A DNA stretch of 64,000 nt from Orobanche coerulescens. Taxonomy: Eukaryota > Streptophyta > Magnoliopsida > Lamiales > Orobanchaceae. The stretch is from contig CM065804.1 in the NCBI GenBank assembly GCA_033398695.1, forward strand, positions 6,929,001 to 6,993,000, read 5' to 3'. Under the pieces are notes generated by a model. The model made no database searches. It worked only from the letters and a program-made list of their open reading frames with translations, and had not been told where the DNA came from. A program made the translations under genes and the position numbers. Each line of letters begins with the position of its first letter. The first letter of the stretch is position 1. Below, one piece after another: positions 1-10,952 of the stretch.

Positions 1-449
1 GGAGAGAATGTAATTTATTTTATATAAAAATTTATTTTATATTTTTTGTGATTTTATTAGAGAAAAACAAAATACAACTGAAAAAATTAAATTTATGACC
101 TAATTAAATTTTATGAGTAAATTTTACAGTTATAATATTGAATTTATGAGTTGTTGCTCTTTTTTATTTAAAAAATACATAAGATTGTTATTTTATTAAA
201 TGGTATTAAATATTTGAAAATTAACAAAATTAAATATCGAATTTTGATAGAGAATGAAATCAAATCATATTAAAAAAAGATCCTAATTTATCCTTTTTTT
301 TATTTTTATTAGAGAAAAATAAAATAAAATTGAGGCTTCGCAATAATATGGTACTTTAGTACCCTAATTCTTATTTGTTTTGCTGTATTACTAATTTATA
401 TCAATAATATGATATTTTTATGAGATTCTTAGATTTTTTTTATTTCAAA
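1..449. other. AT-rich upstream intergenic DNA
   Basis: No gene, RNA or clear repeat boundary is visible here. The sequence is AT-rich with scattered poly-A and poly-T runs and no open frame with recognisable residues. It lies about 1 kb upstream of the sugar-transporter gene. Confidence 0.6.
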
Positions 450-545
450 CGAGGCTTATGCCTCAATGCGCGTCGAGGCTTACGCCTCGCCTCGTCCGGC
501 CAAAACGCCTCAAACTCGCCTCGCGTCTTTTAAAACATTGGTCTC
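450..545 (-). repeat. Palindrome-rich MITE end (gaggc/gcctc block)
   Basis: A short block repeats the inverted unit gaggcttacgcctc and ends in ttttaaaacattgg. Read on the - strand this gives a start like ccaatgttttaaaa, which resembles the terminal sequence of a common plant hAT-type MITE. The opposite terminus was not located, so the element boundary on the low-coordinate side is open. Confidence 0.4.
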
Positions 546-639
546 AACACTTCACATGTAGGATGATGTACTTTTAGTCTAACTTAAAAAAAAAATCATG
601 CCTAATGTGTTGTGACTGGTGAATTCACTTGAATCCTGG

Positions 640-748
640 CGCATTTCTTTCTGGCGGATTGATCCGAATCCGATCCGAACGATTGGTTCGGATTTCGGAT
701 TGAGCAAAAGGTGGTACGAAATTTCGGATCCATTCGAATGCACACCCC
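640..748. repeat. Palindrome-rich block (gatccgaa family)
   Basis: The block is made of repeated ccgaatccgatccgaac-type units in both orientations and ends in gcacaccccta, a typical terminus of plant hAT-like MITEs. No partner terminus was found, so this is probably a truncated copy. Confidence 0.4.
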
Positions 749-924
749 TACTCTCCGTTGTATTTTTCACCTCTTGATATATCCGTTGGTTAAAACTGAA
801 AATTCTGACAATAATACGTTATACGACTGATTTACATACTACCGGACGAGATTTGCCCACTCATTACATTTTTGTTTATTTTTTCCACCACGTCCACATA
901 ATTTTTACTTTCGTATCCCGAAGA

Positions 925-1270
925 TAGGTGTGTAAATCAATCCAGAGGAGCCGAACGTATGTCTCTTCAAACTTGTTTGAAATTTTCATCGAGCTGTAAA
1001 TAATGTGTTTGAGCTTTGATTTTATTGGTAACCGAGTCGAGCTCGAACGGGCTTTAGTCGAGCTCTAGAAGAGTCGAGTTCGAGTGGTTTGATCTTCTAT
1101 ATATGCATTTTATAATTTATATTCAAATTGATCCGAGCTTTATGTCTAATCAAACAAAATTTGTATTTCAAGCTTGGTTCATTTTATGAATGAATCAAGC
1201 TCAAATGAGTTTTTTTTAGCAGTCGAGCTTGAATCGAGTATCAAGTAGCTTGGTTTTATTTTTAGCTCTA
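925..1270. repeat. Candidate hAT-like MITE upstream of transporter gene
   Basis: It starts taggtgtgtaaat and ends agctcta, with interior units built from gtcgagct and gagctcga. The flanking 8-mers (cccgaaga and cttacaga) match at only four positions, so the boundaries are tentative. It lies 125 bp upstream of the transporter ATG and may be in its promoter or 5' untranslated region. Confidence 0.4.
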
Positions 1271-1394
1271 CTTACAGATTCTCGACTGAATTCTAGTATT
1301 GTTATTAACTCTTCCAAATTTGTTAAAAAGGTTTATTACGTGAAGTTATTCGAGATTTAATGAGAATTTTCTTTTGAATAGCAGTAGAAAGAAA

Positions 1395-4300
1395 ATGTCT
1401 CTTATGAGCAAGGATGAACACAAATTGTCTCTTGACGTGGGTGCATGGATGTTCAACATCGTCACTTCTGTCGGAATTATCATTGTCAACAAGGCTTTAA
1501 TGGCTACATATGGTTTCACTTTCGGTATGTTGATTTTGTGCTAATCCACACGACACGTATCGATCTCTCCTTATATCAGAATAAGAGGGCTTTCCCTGAT
1601 ACATTCTTCTTCTTTTTCTTTGGTCTCGTCTTACAGCTACGACTCTAACCGGCCTGCATTTTGCGGCCACTACCACGATGACCGTTATACTCAAAAGGCT
1701 CGGTTACATCCAAAGTTCTCCTCTTCCGGTGTCCGATCTTATAAAGTTTATCTTATTCGCAAATTTTTCTATTGTTGGAATGAACGTGAGCTTAATGTGG
1801 AATTCAGTCGGATTCTATCAGGTCAATCCACGTTAATCCTGTTAAATTAAATTATTTACCTGCAAAATTGCAATATTAGTCCTGTAACTTTAAGGCGTTA
1901 GCGAAATTGTCCGGTAAGAATTTTATTCTGCAAAAAAAAAAAAAGTCATGCAACTATATAAACATCTTACATCCCAAGTTTTTCCTGCAAAATTTTCTAT
2001 TTGGAAGCTATTTTTGGCGAAATTAGGACCGGAAGTGATATTTTCATATAATTAGAGGGCTATTTTTACAAACTATGTATTTTGCAGACTGGAAGTTATA
2101 TTTTTATACAATTAGTGGGCTATTTTAAAAAATTGCAAAATTAGTCCCGTATTTTAAGGCGGTACCGAAATGGTCCCGTAAGAATTTCCTTTTGCAAAAA
2201 AAGTCATGTGACTATAAACCTCTTAATTCCCAGTTTCTGGTGACATTAGGACAGAATTGATATTTTATTTAATTATAGGGCTATTTTGCAAAAAAAAAAA
2301 ATATATGATTCAGACACCTTGAAAAATGCCTTTTTTGCTGATTTACATACAGATTGCAAAGCTGAGTATGATTCCGGTATCGTGCTTTCTCGAAGTTGTT
2401 CTGGACAGCATGCAATATTCGAGGGACACCAAGCTAAGCATTTTAGTCGTACTATTGGGTGTCGGGATTTGTACGGTTAACGATATGAGTGTTAATGCCA
2501 AAGGATTTATTGCTGCTTTTGTAGCGGTTTGGAGCACTTCTCTACAGCAGTATGTAAGTTATTACTTATGCTTGTGTTTGAGTTATATAAATCACAAGTT
2601 GACATGAACTTCTTATGATTATGTGGGGAAATTCAGTTACTAAATTGTTCATTAAGTAGAGAGTGTTTAAAAAAACTTAAAAGAGGGGGTAGTTTTTAGA
2701 CTATTCGTGTTTTCAAATGAAAAATTTAAATTTTGAATTTGTATGTTTAATCAAATTTTGAAAGTAAGGGAGGGATGTTTTTGGGGGTGATGTTTTACGA
2801 TAGGGGTTCGTTGGGATTTAGAATACTGGTATTCAAAATCTTGGTGTATTGGGAAGAAGCTGTGAATAGTAAGACTACATGTTTGTTGTAGGATCGATAA
2901 TTCTTAGTTTTTACTGTAGATGTCAAATCACCTCTGAAAAAGTGGATGATGTATTATTATATACTAGTACTTTATTTAATTATTTTGAGGGAGAGACGAG
3001 AAACTCCCCCCGCCTGTATCAAAGGTCCGTTGACCAGGCAGGTGTTAAATCGAGGGATGTATACTAATGGCAGCCTTGCAAGGGAGAGGACCAACGAGAC
3101 ACGAACCCAACAACAAACCTTGCAATATTTCAGCAAAGTATTGTCACCACACGAATTCGAACCCGCGATGTCGGAGTGTTTCCACCCCAATCACCTTGCA
3201 ACTTACCATCAGTCTATGCCCCTGGGGACTATATACTAGTAATATTGTATTTTTGTAAATGTGGAGAGAGAGATGATGATGTAACATAAAGTAGATATAA
3301 AATATGTAAGAAGTTGTTGGTCGGGTATTTGAAGTTTGTGTCTCAGCAAAAACGAGTATTTGAGATTCAGAATCCAAATTCACTATTTTAAATCCTAGGA
3401 TAAACATAGCCTTAGAGAGTGTTTGCCACAAAAATTGCTTTCGGAAGAAGTGATTTTATTGTAGCAGAAGCGGAAGTAGTTGAGGACCACAATGCACATA
3501 GAAGCTGAAAATTTAGAAAGTTAGGGAGTGTGTGGTGGAAAAATTGAAGAACGTGTAATATTTGTGGGTAAAAATCAAACTAGAAGCAGAATCACAAGTA
3601 GAAATCGAAAGTTGGGTGTCGGAAGTTGATGCAGATTGCAGACATATTTGCAAACACTTAAGTGTAATTTTTCTTGCCTAGTTAAAACCTCATAATCACT
3701 TCTCTTTGGTGATTGCAAACGCTCCCTTAGATTTGTTTAGCTTCTTAGTTGACTTGTACATACGAAACGGAACACTTGTTTTACAACTTAATCACCAAAC
3801 ACTCTCTTTCAACTTATTTAACTTCGCAACTTCTATTTGCAAAACAGCACCAACTTCTGATTCCCGACTACATTTCCCTTTCCGCTATAATAGATCGCTT
3901 CTTTTGCACCCATGCACGATCGAGTTCTCACGTTTCTTTTCTTATGCAGTACGTTCATTTTCTTCAAAGGAAGCATTCCGTCGGTTCTTTCAACTTGTTA
4001 GGGCAGACTGCACCGCCTCAAGCCGCAACATTGCTGTTAGCGGGCCCCTTCGTGGATTACTGGTTGACGGATAAGAGGGTCGATGCCTATAACTACACCT
4101 CCACTTCGATCGTAAGTATTTTATTATAATTAGTATTTGCTTGTTGAATGTTATGCTCATTTATAAAGCCTTAGGCACTAAGATATATTTGTCTGAATTG
4201 ATGTTTTAATTATGTACTATGTATTAGCCTGCTTGTTTACAGAACAAGCAGACTGTCGTTAAGTACGCATGCACGACCGAATTCAGTAGAAGAGTATATT

Positions 4301-4630
4301 GCAGCTCTTGGTGAACCAAAATGTGCAAGAAAGTAGGGTGATTTTGTAATTAATAGAAAGTAGCGAGGTGCTTTTGTAATTAAAATAAACTTCAAGGGTA
4401 TTTTTTATAATTATTTGAAAATTTTGGGGACATAGAGCTGGATGCAGTAGGCTGAATGGCAGATTACCTAAAATAAGCAATTTACCCATGCAATTTAAGT
4501 AAGCTAAGGCCATGTTCTTTTGGACTTATTTTTCAGTTTTTCAGTTCAGTTCAGGTCCATTCAGTTCAGTTCAAGTCCGTTCAGTTCAGTTCAGTTCAGT
4601 TCGATCCAGTTCTTCTTCTTCTTCTTCTTC

Positions 4631-4680
<50 letters not shown>

Positions 4681-6080
4681 CTTAATTATTATTATTATTG
4701 TTATTATTACTAATAATATTACTTTTATCGTTGTTGTTGATTATTATTATTATTATTATTTACCATTATTATTATTATTATTATTTACAATTAATATATA
4801 TTTCAGTTCAGTTCAGTTCAGTTCAGATTCATTCGGTCCAAAAGAACAGAGCCTAATTACCCGTGTATTTAAAAAATATAGGCTCATTAATCGCTTTTGT
4901 AATTTAAATAAACCCCCTGTTTGAAATTTAAATAGGCTTATTAGCCCCATATAACCCCATGTGTATGTTAAATAGACTCACTAACCCTCTGCGTAATTTA
5001 AATAGGCTCATTATCCCCTGCATTTTAAATTTTTGTACAATTTAAATGCCCGTCTTTATTCATATTGTGCAAATTACCCCGTGGATAGGGTGTCGAAGGG
5101 AAGGGGCACCACACACCTTTTTAAAAACACGAGGGGATAATTCGCCTATTTAAGTTACATAGTGGTTAGTGAGTCTATTTTTAAAAAACACGGTGGGGTA
5201 ATGAGTAGGGCTGTAAACAAACCTGAAAGTTCGATCCGATTCGAAATATTCGGCTCGAAAAAGCTCGGTTCGAGGCTCGATTCGGGACACCAAACGTAGA
5301 GTCGAACTCTAAGATATAGGGTTCGGCGAATCGAGCCAAACCGTTCGACGAATTTGAGGTGTTTTATGTTTACAGTTGGGTTGAATTTTCATAATCTTCT
5401 TTGCTCCGATTTCTAGTTCGCATTGAGCTATTCGACGAACGTTCGGCTGGAATTATCAAACTCGGATCGAACCTCAAATCGAGCCGAATCGAACCTTTTG
5501 TTTGTAAAATTTTGATTCGAGCCGAACCCAGTGAAAGTTCGGTAGGGTTCGGCTCGGTAATAGTCCTAGTAATGGGCATATTTAAATTACAAAGGGGGTA
5601 AATGACTTATTTTAAGGAGGTTAATCTGCGAAAAACTCGACGCAGCCTGTCCTCGCAAGACATTCTTTTTACTTCTTAATCATACTCGAACATTACGTTC
5701 TTTTTATCAGTACCGTAATAGGTCCCCAATTGTTCGATGCATTTTTTTTGCAGAGGTTCATCGTGTTGTCTTGTGCTATCGCTATAGGGACCAACCTAAG
5801 CCAATTCATATGCATCGGCAGATTCACAGCCGTGTCGTTTCAAGTGCTAGGCCATATGAAGACCATTCTCGTCTTGAGTCTAGGGTTTCTTTTCTTCGGA
5901 AAAGAAGGGCTTAACCTACACGTGGTCGTGGGCATGATGGTTGCGATAGTCGGGATGATTTGGTACGGTCATGCCTCGTCCAGACCTGGGGGCAAAGAGC
6001 GGGACCTGTCTCCATCCAACGACAAAACGGAAGAAGAAATTGGGTTAGTGAAATCCGATGGGGTCGATGAGAAAGTTTAG
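1395..6080 (+). CDS. URGT: Golgi nucleotide-sugar transporter, UDP-rhamnose/UDP-galactose type
   Basis: Five exons join in frame: 1395-1524, 1637-1821, 2353-2553, 3950-4111 and 5754-6080 (1005 nt, 334 residues plus stop). All four introns (112, 531, 1396 and 1642 bp) have GT-AG borders. The product is a multi-pass membrane protein of the triose-phosphate/nucleotide-sugar transporter family, expected in the Golgi, exchanging cytosolic UDP-rhamnose or UDP-galactose for UMP to feed wall-polymer synthesis. Recognisable stretches are [15 protein letters not shown] in exon 1, MWNSVGFYQ closing exon 2, KLSMIPVSC opening exon 3, STSLQQY at the exon 3/4 join, and [19 protein letters not shown] followed by GHMKTILVL in exon 5. 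The pattern is closest, from memory, to Arabidopsis At4g09810 and At1g34020 (URGT5/6 branch), which have the same length. The tail after about residue 302 is hydrophilic and acidic, as in the family. The first ATG is used; another follows three codons later. The specific substrate is inferred from the family. Confidence 0.9.
1862..2285 (+). repeat. Diverged direct duplication in intron 2
   Basis: Intron 2 contains two related blocks, about 1862-2063 and 2132-2285. Each runs from gcaaaattag through gcaaaaaaa and gtcatg to a final gggctatttt. The second copy is shorter and diverged. This is probably an old local duplication or two ends of a degraded repeat. Confidence 0.55.
2803..3411. mobile_element. 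Degraded Tourist-like MITE in intron 3, split by a SINE
   Basis: The left end (ggggttcgttgggattt) and the reverse complement of the right end (ggctatgtttatcctagg) are similar imperfect inverted repeats. Flanking triplets are ata and tta, one mismatch from a PIF/Harbinger-type TTA duplication. The SINE at 2970-3229 sits inside, so the MITE is the older insertion. Confidence 0.4.
2970..3229 (-). mobile_element. tRNA-derived SINE in intron 3
   Basis: The about 260-bp insertion is flanked by an exact 12-bp direct repeat, tatatactagta, at 2958-2969 and 3230-3241. Read on the - strand it begins with a tRNA-like head: a weak box A region (tagactgatggtaag, complement of 3201-3215) and a box B (ggttcgaattc, complement of 3153-3163). 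The 3' end is A-rich (aataattaaataaag). Head, tail and long target duplication together fit a plant SINE mobilised by LINE machinery. The box A match is imperfect. Confidence 0.7.
3415..3726. mobile_element. Tourist-like (PIF/Harbinger) MITE in intron 3
   Basis: Terminal inverted repeats are gagagtgtttgc at the left and gcaaacgctccc at the right, with further similarity around gaagtgatt inside each end. The triplet TTA flanks both sides (3412-3414 and 3727-3729), as expected for PIF/Harbinger. The right end lies about 220 bp before the exon 4 acceptor. Confidence 0.7.
4508..4853. mobile_element. Tourist-like MITE with cagtt arms and (TTA)n core, intron 4
   Basis: Inverted termini ggccatgttcttttggac and gtccaaaagaacagagcc bound 346 bp, with TAA on both sides (4505-4507 and 4854-4856), fitting PIF/Harbinger. 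The arms are tandem cagtt/cagttcag units. The centre is a (TTC)n-(TTA)n microsatellite at about 4610-4790, which opens a meaningless leucine-rich frame. Confidence 0.75.
4857..5640 (+). repeat. Degenerate short repeats (taggctcattancccc) in intron 4
   Basis: Units related to aatttaaataggctcatta followed by cccc recur between about 4870 and 5060. Inverted-looking cousins (ggggataattcgcctattt, ggtggggtaatgag, gggggtaaatgac) appear at 5130-5210 and 5577-5640. An intact hAT-like MITE interrupts them at 5206-5568. Confidence 0.5.
5206..5568. mobile_element. hAT-like MITE, ttcggctcgaa family, intron 4
   Basis: The 363-bp element starts tagggctgtaaac and ends atagtccta. The 8-bp flanks are gtaatgag (5198-5205) and gtaatggg (5569-5576), one mismatch. 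The interior is a dense array of gttcgatccg, ggctcgaa and cgagccgaa units. There is no coding capacity. It sits in the last intron of the transporter gene, 185 bp before the exon 5 acceptor. Confidence 0.75.
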
Positions 6081-6697
6081 GGATACAAAACTTGTGAGTC
6101 GGCAGCATTCGTCGATAATTTAAAAAAAAAGTGTAATTTTGTTAATTTAAAATCGTAACAAGTACGGACAAGTTCCCGTGAACCCGAATAGTTACTCGGG
6201 TTAATAACTTAATCGAGGACTCTCTCTCTCTCTCTCTCATAAGCCGGTGATGGATGTTTTTGACGAAACTTGACGACTGTCGTGTTCACAAAGAAAATGT
6301 GCATGAAACTAGTAATAAGCTTTGCTAATAGAATCAAAGTTAGGTAATAAAAATCCAGTTGTAGTTAGACATAAACTATGTCCTGTCTATGCCTTTACCA
6401 TAAAAAGATGCTGGTTTATAGTCTATAATACAAAGAGAGATGTGCATGCATGAACCTGATGTACAATAGAGAAGATGGTTTAAATTAAGGGATGGGATCC
6501 CCTGCGGTGCAAAGCAACATGCTGTGCACTGTTGTGCATCGGATAGGACACGCACACACACACACCCGTGCGGGTGTATGTGATCTGATGGCTGACAATG
6601 CACAGCCCTCTGCAGCCACTGAGGATCTCCCTCTTAAATTAATCAGGTGCTTGGTACCAGGGCCCTCTCAAATATGTTATGAGGTCATGTGCTAATT
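6081..6697 (+). other. 3' flank of the transporter gene
   Basis: The stretch after the stop codon contains a (CT)n run at about 6222-6238 and a possible polyadenylation signal aataaa at 6346-6351, about 270 nt past the stop. Around 6490-6620 is a loose inverted similarity (tgctgtgcactgttgtgca versus tgcacagccctctgca) that might be a degraded MITE. No gene is seen. Confidence 0.45.
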
Positions 6698-6698
6698 A

Positions 6699-6875
6699 CT
6701 CCGTCCCATTCATCTTGAGCATTTGATTTTTGGCACGGGATTTACGAAAAACTGAAAAGTAGTGTATAAAGTGATGGTATGGATATATATTATTTAAAGT
6801 TGTGAGAGATAAATGTGTTTTAAAAAAGAAATGACCAAAAAGGAATATGAACCAAGATCGGTGGGACGGAGGGAG
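6699..6875. mobile_element. Stowaway-like MITE (Tc1/mariner)
   Basis: The left end ctccgtccc and the right end gggacggagggag form the classic Stowaway inverted repeat, with TA on each side (6697-6698 and 6876-6877). The left terminus lacks the outermost ctcc. It is 177 bp, with no coding sequence. Confidence 0.8.
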
Positions 6876-6877
6876 TA

Positions 6878-7963
6878 TTAAAATTAGGTCTTTTTTTTTT
6901 TAATTGTAAAAATTATAAAAAATACAATTTATAATACTACGTCTGTTAAAAAATAGATGTTTCACTTTTTGAGAAGAAATTTTGATCATAAATAATATTT
7001 TAATTATATCATGAATTTTTTTATGAGAAAATAATATTATGCACATATTTTAAAAAATGAATATAAGGATATAATTTTTATAATTAGTTTTATAGTATTT
7101 AAAATTAATAAATGGTCAAAACTTAATATCGGACGAATTCGTGATGGCATGCAAAATTTTATTAAGATAAAACATTTATTAAGTATGATATTTCATGATG
7201 GCATGCCAAATTCGTGCAATTGTCTTGAATGATTCGTAGTTTTCGGTTTTTTCTCTCAAATATCGAGTTTCTGTTTAGTTTAGAGATGACAATGAAACAG
7301 ATCGGGATGTGTACTTGAACATCCATAATTTACCACAAGTTGTACGAGGCAGATCGACCCGCAACGAGTCGCGTGGTATGGTGGGGCAGGTCGACACACA
7401 CAGAATAAATTTAAAGCTAATGACATAAATATTTTATAAAGGTTTTATCTTGTGTTTTATTTTTAGAACGCATATCATTTATTATTACAATTATTAACGG
7501 TAGATATATAAGATATATTAATATATACATAAAAAGTGCGTAATTATATATACTATAATGTAAAATACTAATTGAGTTGCCTTCTGAGTTGAACGTGTGA
7601 ATCGAGCTTGATTTATTTTTATTATTTTTTTTTAATAATCTTTGTAATTGAGTATATGAAGGGTAATAATGGAGGTCTCCATCATTTTTTATTTATATAA
7701 GGATGCATCTAATTTTCAGTTTACTATCTAAAATTGTGATGTAATTAATCCATAGTTTGCCAAAATATTGCAAATAGAATGTGTATGTATTGATTATGAT
7801 AGTGAGAGCAAATTCTTAAAATAATAACTTCACAATAAGGGACAGACCAATCAATACCAATGTATATATATATATATACATTGCAGTAGAATTTTATACA
7901 TATGAATATTATTGCACATTGAAACTTCTTTGTACCAACTGAATTTTAATGAGCAACATACTA
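6878..7963. other. AT-rich intergenic DNA
   Basis: There is no gene. At about 6945 the words ctacgtctgttaaaaaatag hint at a badly decayed Stowaway terminus. At 7266 the words tagagatgacaatg, with gcagatcgacccgc inside, resemble the start of a decayed hAT-like MITE. Neither has a recoverable partner end. Confidence 0.45.
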
Positions 7964-8386
7964 TCTAGGGTTGTGATCGGACCGAACTATACCGAGTAAT
8001 AAGGTGGTTTGATTCGGTCCGATTCGATCAACTATCATAAATTAAGGCTTGATTCGAGTTCGGAGCATATTTTTTAGTTTTGACGTTTGATTCGGCTCGG
8101 TATTTCGGATCGAACGTTTGCAAATAGTTCGATCCGAATTATAAACAACTATCTAATGTTTTACAAATACAAAAAATAAGACCGGACCGGACGGATCGAT
8201 CCGGGAACTACGATTTGAGATGAATACTAAAAAGTCGGCCCGGACCGAAAGGTTCGGCCCGATTTGCACAGAATCCAAATTTAAGGTTTGATTTGATATT
8301 TGATTGCACGAATCGAATTCAAATCGAATTTTTTCAAACCGAAGATTTTAAACCGAATCGAATATTTGTGTTCACCAACATGCCTA
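7964..8386. mobile_element. hAT-like MITE, ccgaac/gttcgg family, copy 1
   Basis: It begins tctagggttgtgatcgg and ends tgttcaccaacatgccta. The same two ends occur in inverse orientation at 17352-17776, which defines the family. The interior is full of gattcggtccgattcg and ggaccgaa units. Its own target duplication is not recognisable. Another MITE has inserted at its right terminus. Confidence 0.6.
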
Positions 8387-8391
8387 ATAAT

Positions 8392-8918
8392 TAGAGATGT
8401 TAAACGGGCTAGCCCTAGCGGTTCCGGGCTAGCCAAGCTAAGCGGTGCTCATAAAAGCCGGATTTAAGCGCCAGGAATATTACTGCTAACCCTAACCCTA
8501 ACGGGTTTCTAAAAATGCTAAATATTTAAAAATTTATTTTTTATTTTTTATAAGTAAAAAAAACAATAACAATATAATTTATATATATAGTAACAACTAT
8601 ACTATAATAAATATAACAAAAAATATATTTTTATGTATATATATATATATACACACACTATATTAACAAATACAGTAATAATATATATTATATATAATAT
8701 TAATATATATTATATATATAATATTAATATAGTGTATATATATATAAAATATTAATATAGTGATATATATATATCGAAGCATTTCATTTACAGCGAGCAT
8801 TCTAAGTCTGCCTAAATTTAAGCAGTCTGCCAAAAACCCGAATTTAAATGGGTAGAAAATATCTTCTAACCCGCTGATTTTAAACGCCACTTACGCCTGA
8901 GCCCGTTTTACATCTCTA
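8392..8918. mobile_element. hAT-like MITE with exact 8-bp target duplication
   Basis: The 527-bp element has inverted termini tagagatgttaaacgggct and, as reverse complement of the right end, tagagatgtaaaacgggct. The 8-mer ctaataat flanks it exactly at 8384-8391 and 8919-8926. The interior has gggctagcc units near the left end and a long (TA)n-rich core. A short - strand frame inside is low-complexity and not a gene. Confidence 0.85.
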
Positions 8919-8926
8919 CTAATAAT

Positions 8927-10363
8927 TATGGTTTCTGTAAGAGGAATTGACTTTTCTAAGTCGGGGCCTGTGGCTAATAGTTTTAATTCCCTATGCACAT
9001 ACAATTAAAGCCTATTTCCACCTTTAAATAACCTGAGAATTGAAATATTCAAATACCATCATTTCCAGATAAGGAAAATACTGTCAATTTTTTTTTATTA
9101 TTTATTACCCACTGTTTGCAATTCTTTTGTAATCTACAATTTAAAGATACATATTACATATCTAAAAATATATAAAATATTATCATAATAAAAATAGTAT
9201 AATAATAAAATAAGTGTACAATAAAAATATTGTACAATGGCAATAAACACCGCCCAACAAGACAATAACACCACTATTTATTATCAAAAGAGTTTTTCCG
9301 AATTGTCGAAAAATAATGAAAAAAATAAATGCATTGTATATTATATATATATATATATATATATTTGTATGTTTACATTATTTTAAACTATTGACAATTA
9401 ATAATTAATATTATTATCATGATTAACTATTTTAAGTGCCCTTGATTTTGGACTCTTTACATATCTATACAATATTTATAAATTAATTATAAAAATTTAA
9501 TATAAAAGTAAAAATTATAAAACTAACGCTTCAGGTACTTGTAATTAATAATTTGGCTACCTAAAATAATACATCAGGATAGCAGTTATTCATTCGCCCC
9601 AGCCTACAATGAAATTTATTATTTTTAGATACTTGCAAGTAACACTTTCATTACTTGATACAATGTATTTGGATACCAGCTCAAGTCATGATTTTTGTAA
9701 TTATTTTAATAAATATGATATTTTTGTAATATTTTTTTTTAAAATGTACTGGATAATATGTAATTTGCCCTTTGATTTTCTTTCGTTCTCATTTGGTTTT
9801 CCAATTTAGGCTTTATAGTGCTATAAAATAGGAAGGCCAAGAACAAAATGTGGTCCATAAAATCGTTGTTAAGCCCTTAGTTTAATTTATATGGGCTCAC
9901 GCACTATGTTATAATCAGCATTAAATATTATGATTGTGTTTAGGAATGATAATGGGTCGGATTCGGGTCGGGACAGGCTATCCCGTCCCCAAACTCAAAA
10001 TATGAAATATGCCCCATCCTCAAAATCTAAAATATGCACACATCATATATTAAGTTAATCTTAAATCCTAATTACAAATCTCAATACAAAACTTAATTCG
10101 AATTGATTTTAGAAATCTATTTTATAAAAAGTCCATTCGCCGTTCTGATTTTTTAATATCTTTTTTTTTTTATAATTTAAATTTTTAAAATTCTGAGAAT
10201 ATAGATTAATTATGAGCATGACAATATCCATTTACACTTTATATAAAAATATATAGTAGACTATGTTAAGAAAATATAGTTAAGAAATAGAGACTTTTTT
10301 TCCAACTTTCAACATTTTTTATTAGTGTTCAATTATTATCCAATATATATGGAATTTAAGGTC
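8927..10363. other. AT-rich intergenic DNA with (AT)n tract
   Basis: There is no gene. An (AT)n run lies at about 9341-9366. At 9942-10020 the words taggaatgataatgggtcgg and gggacaggctatcccgtccc look like the beginning of a decayed hAT-like MITE without an identified right end. Confidence 0.5.
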
Positions 10364-10371
10364 GTAAAAAT

Positions 10372-10944
10372 TAGGGGTGGTTCGGTATAGTATACTGAAA
10401 ATTATCATCCATACTGTATACCGTACCGAAATTTTCGGTATGACAAAAATCATACCGTTACCATACAGAAATTTTCGGTATACCGAAAATCGGTATACCG
10501 AAAATCGGTATACCGAAAACTTCGGTATGACATATGTACATACCGTTATTGTACCGAAATATAGGTATACCAAAATCAAGTCGGTATACCGTTAATTTTC
10601 AGTATATCGAAAATTCTGCGGTATACCGAAAATTTTAAGATATATAAAAAAAATTCAATATACTATACAAAGTTTGGTATACTGAAAAATTTTGATATAC
10701 CGATAATTTTTCGGTATATCGAAAATTTTCGGTATATGTCGAAAAAAATTCCGTATAACGAAAATTTTCGGTATACCTCGGTATATCGAAAATTTCAAAA
10801 GCTCATACCGTTACCGTACCGAAAATACCGGTAACAGTATCATACCTACAGAAAAAATCGATATACCGAAAATTTCGATATTTTTGATATTTTTCGATAC
10901 GATATTTTCGATATTTTGATATTTTCGGTATTTTTTCAGCTCTA
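10372..10944. mobile_element. hAT-like MITE, cggtataccg family, exact 8-bp TSD
   Basis: The 573-bp element starts taggggtggttcggtat and ends cagctcta. The 8-mer gtaaaaat flanks both sides exactly (10364-10371, 10945-10952). The interior is almost entirely cggtataccg palindromes alternating with gaaaattttc. The copy at 18020-18516 belongs to the same family in the opposite orientation. Confidence 0.85.
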
Positions 10945-10952
10945 GTAAAAAT

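Noticed and set aside
3153..3163. Possible free-standing tRNA gene from the box B-like word
   Set aside because: No cloverleaf can be assembled around it, and the context with a 12-bp duplication and A-rich tail indicates a SINE.
4520..4924. 134-codon + strand frame rich in Leu, Ile and Tyr
   Set aside because: It is a translation of the (TTC/TTA)n microsatellite and cagtt arms of a MITE.
8484..8504. Telomere-like ctaaccctaaccctaac
   Set aside because: There are only two repeats, and they lie inside a MITE with gggctagccc-type arms; this is not an interstitial telomere array.
10322..10595. Open frames on both strands with repeated FRYTENRYTEN-like residues
   Set aside because: The residues are read from cggtataccg repeats in a MITE.
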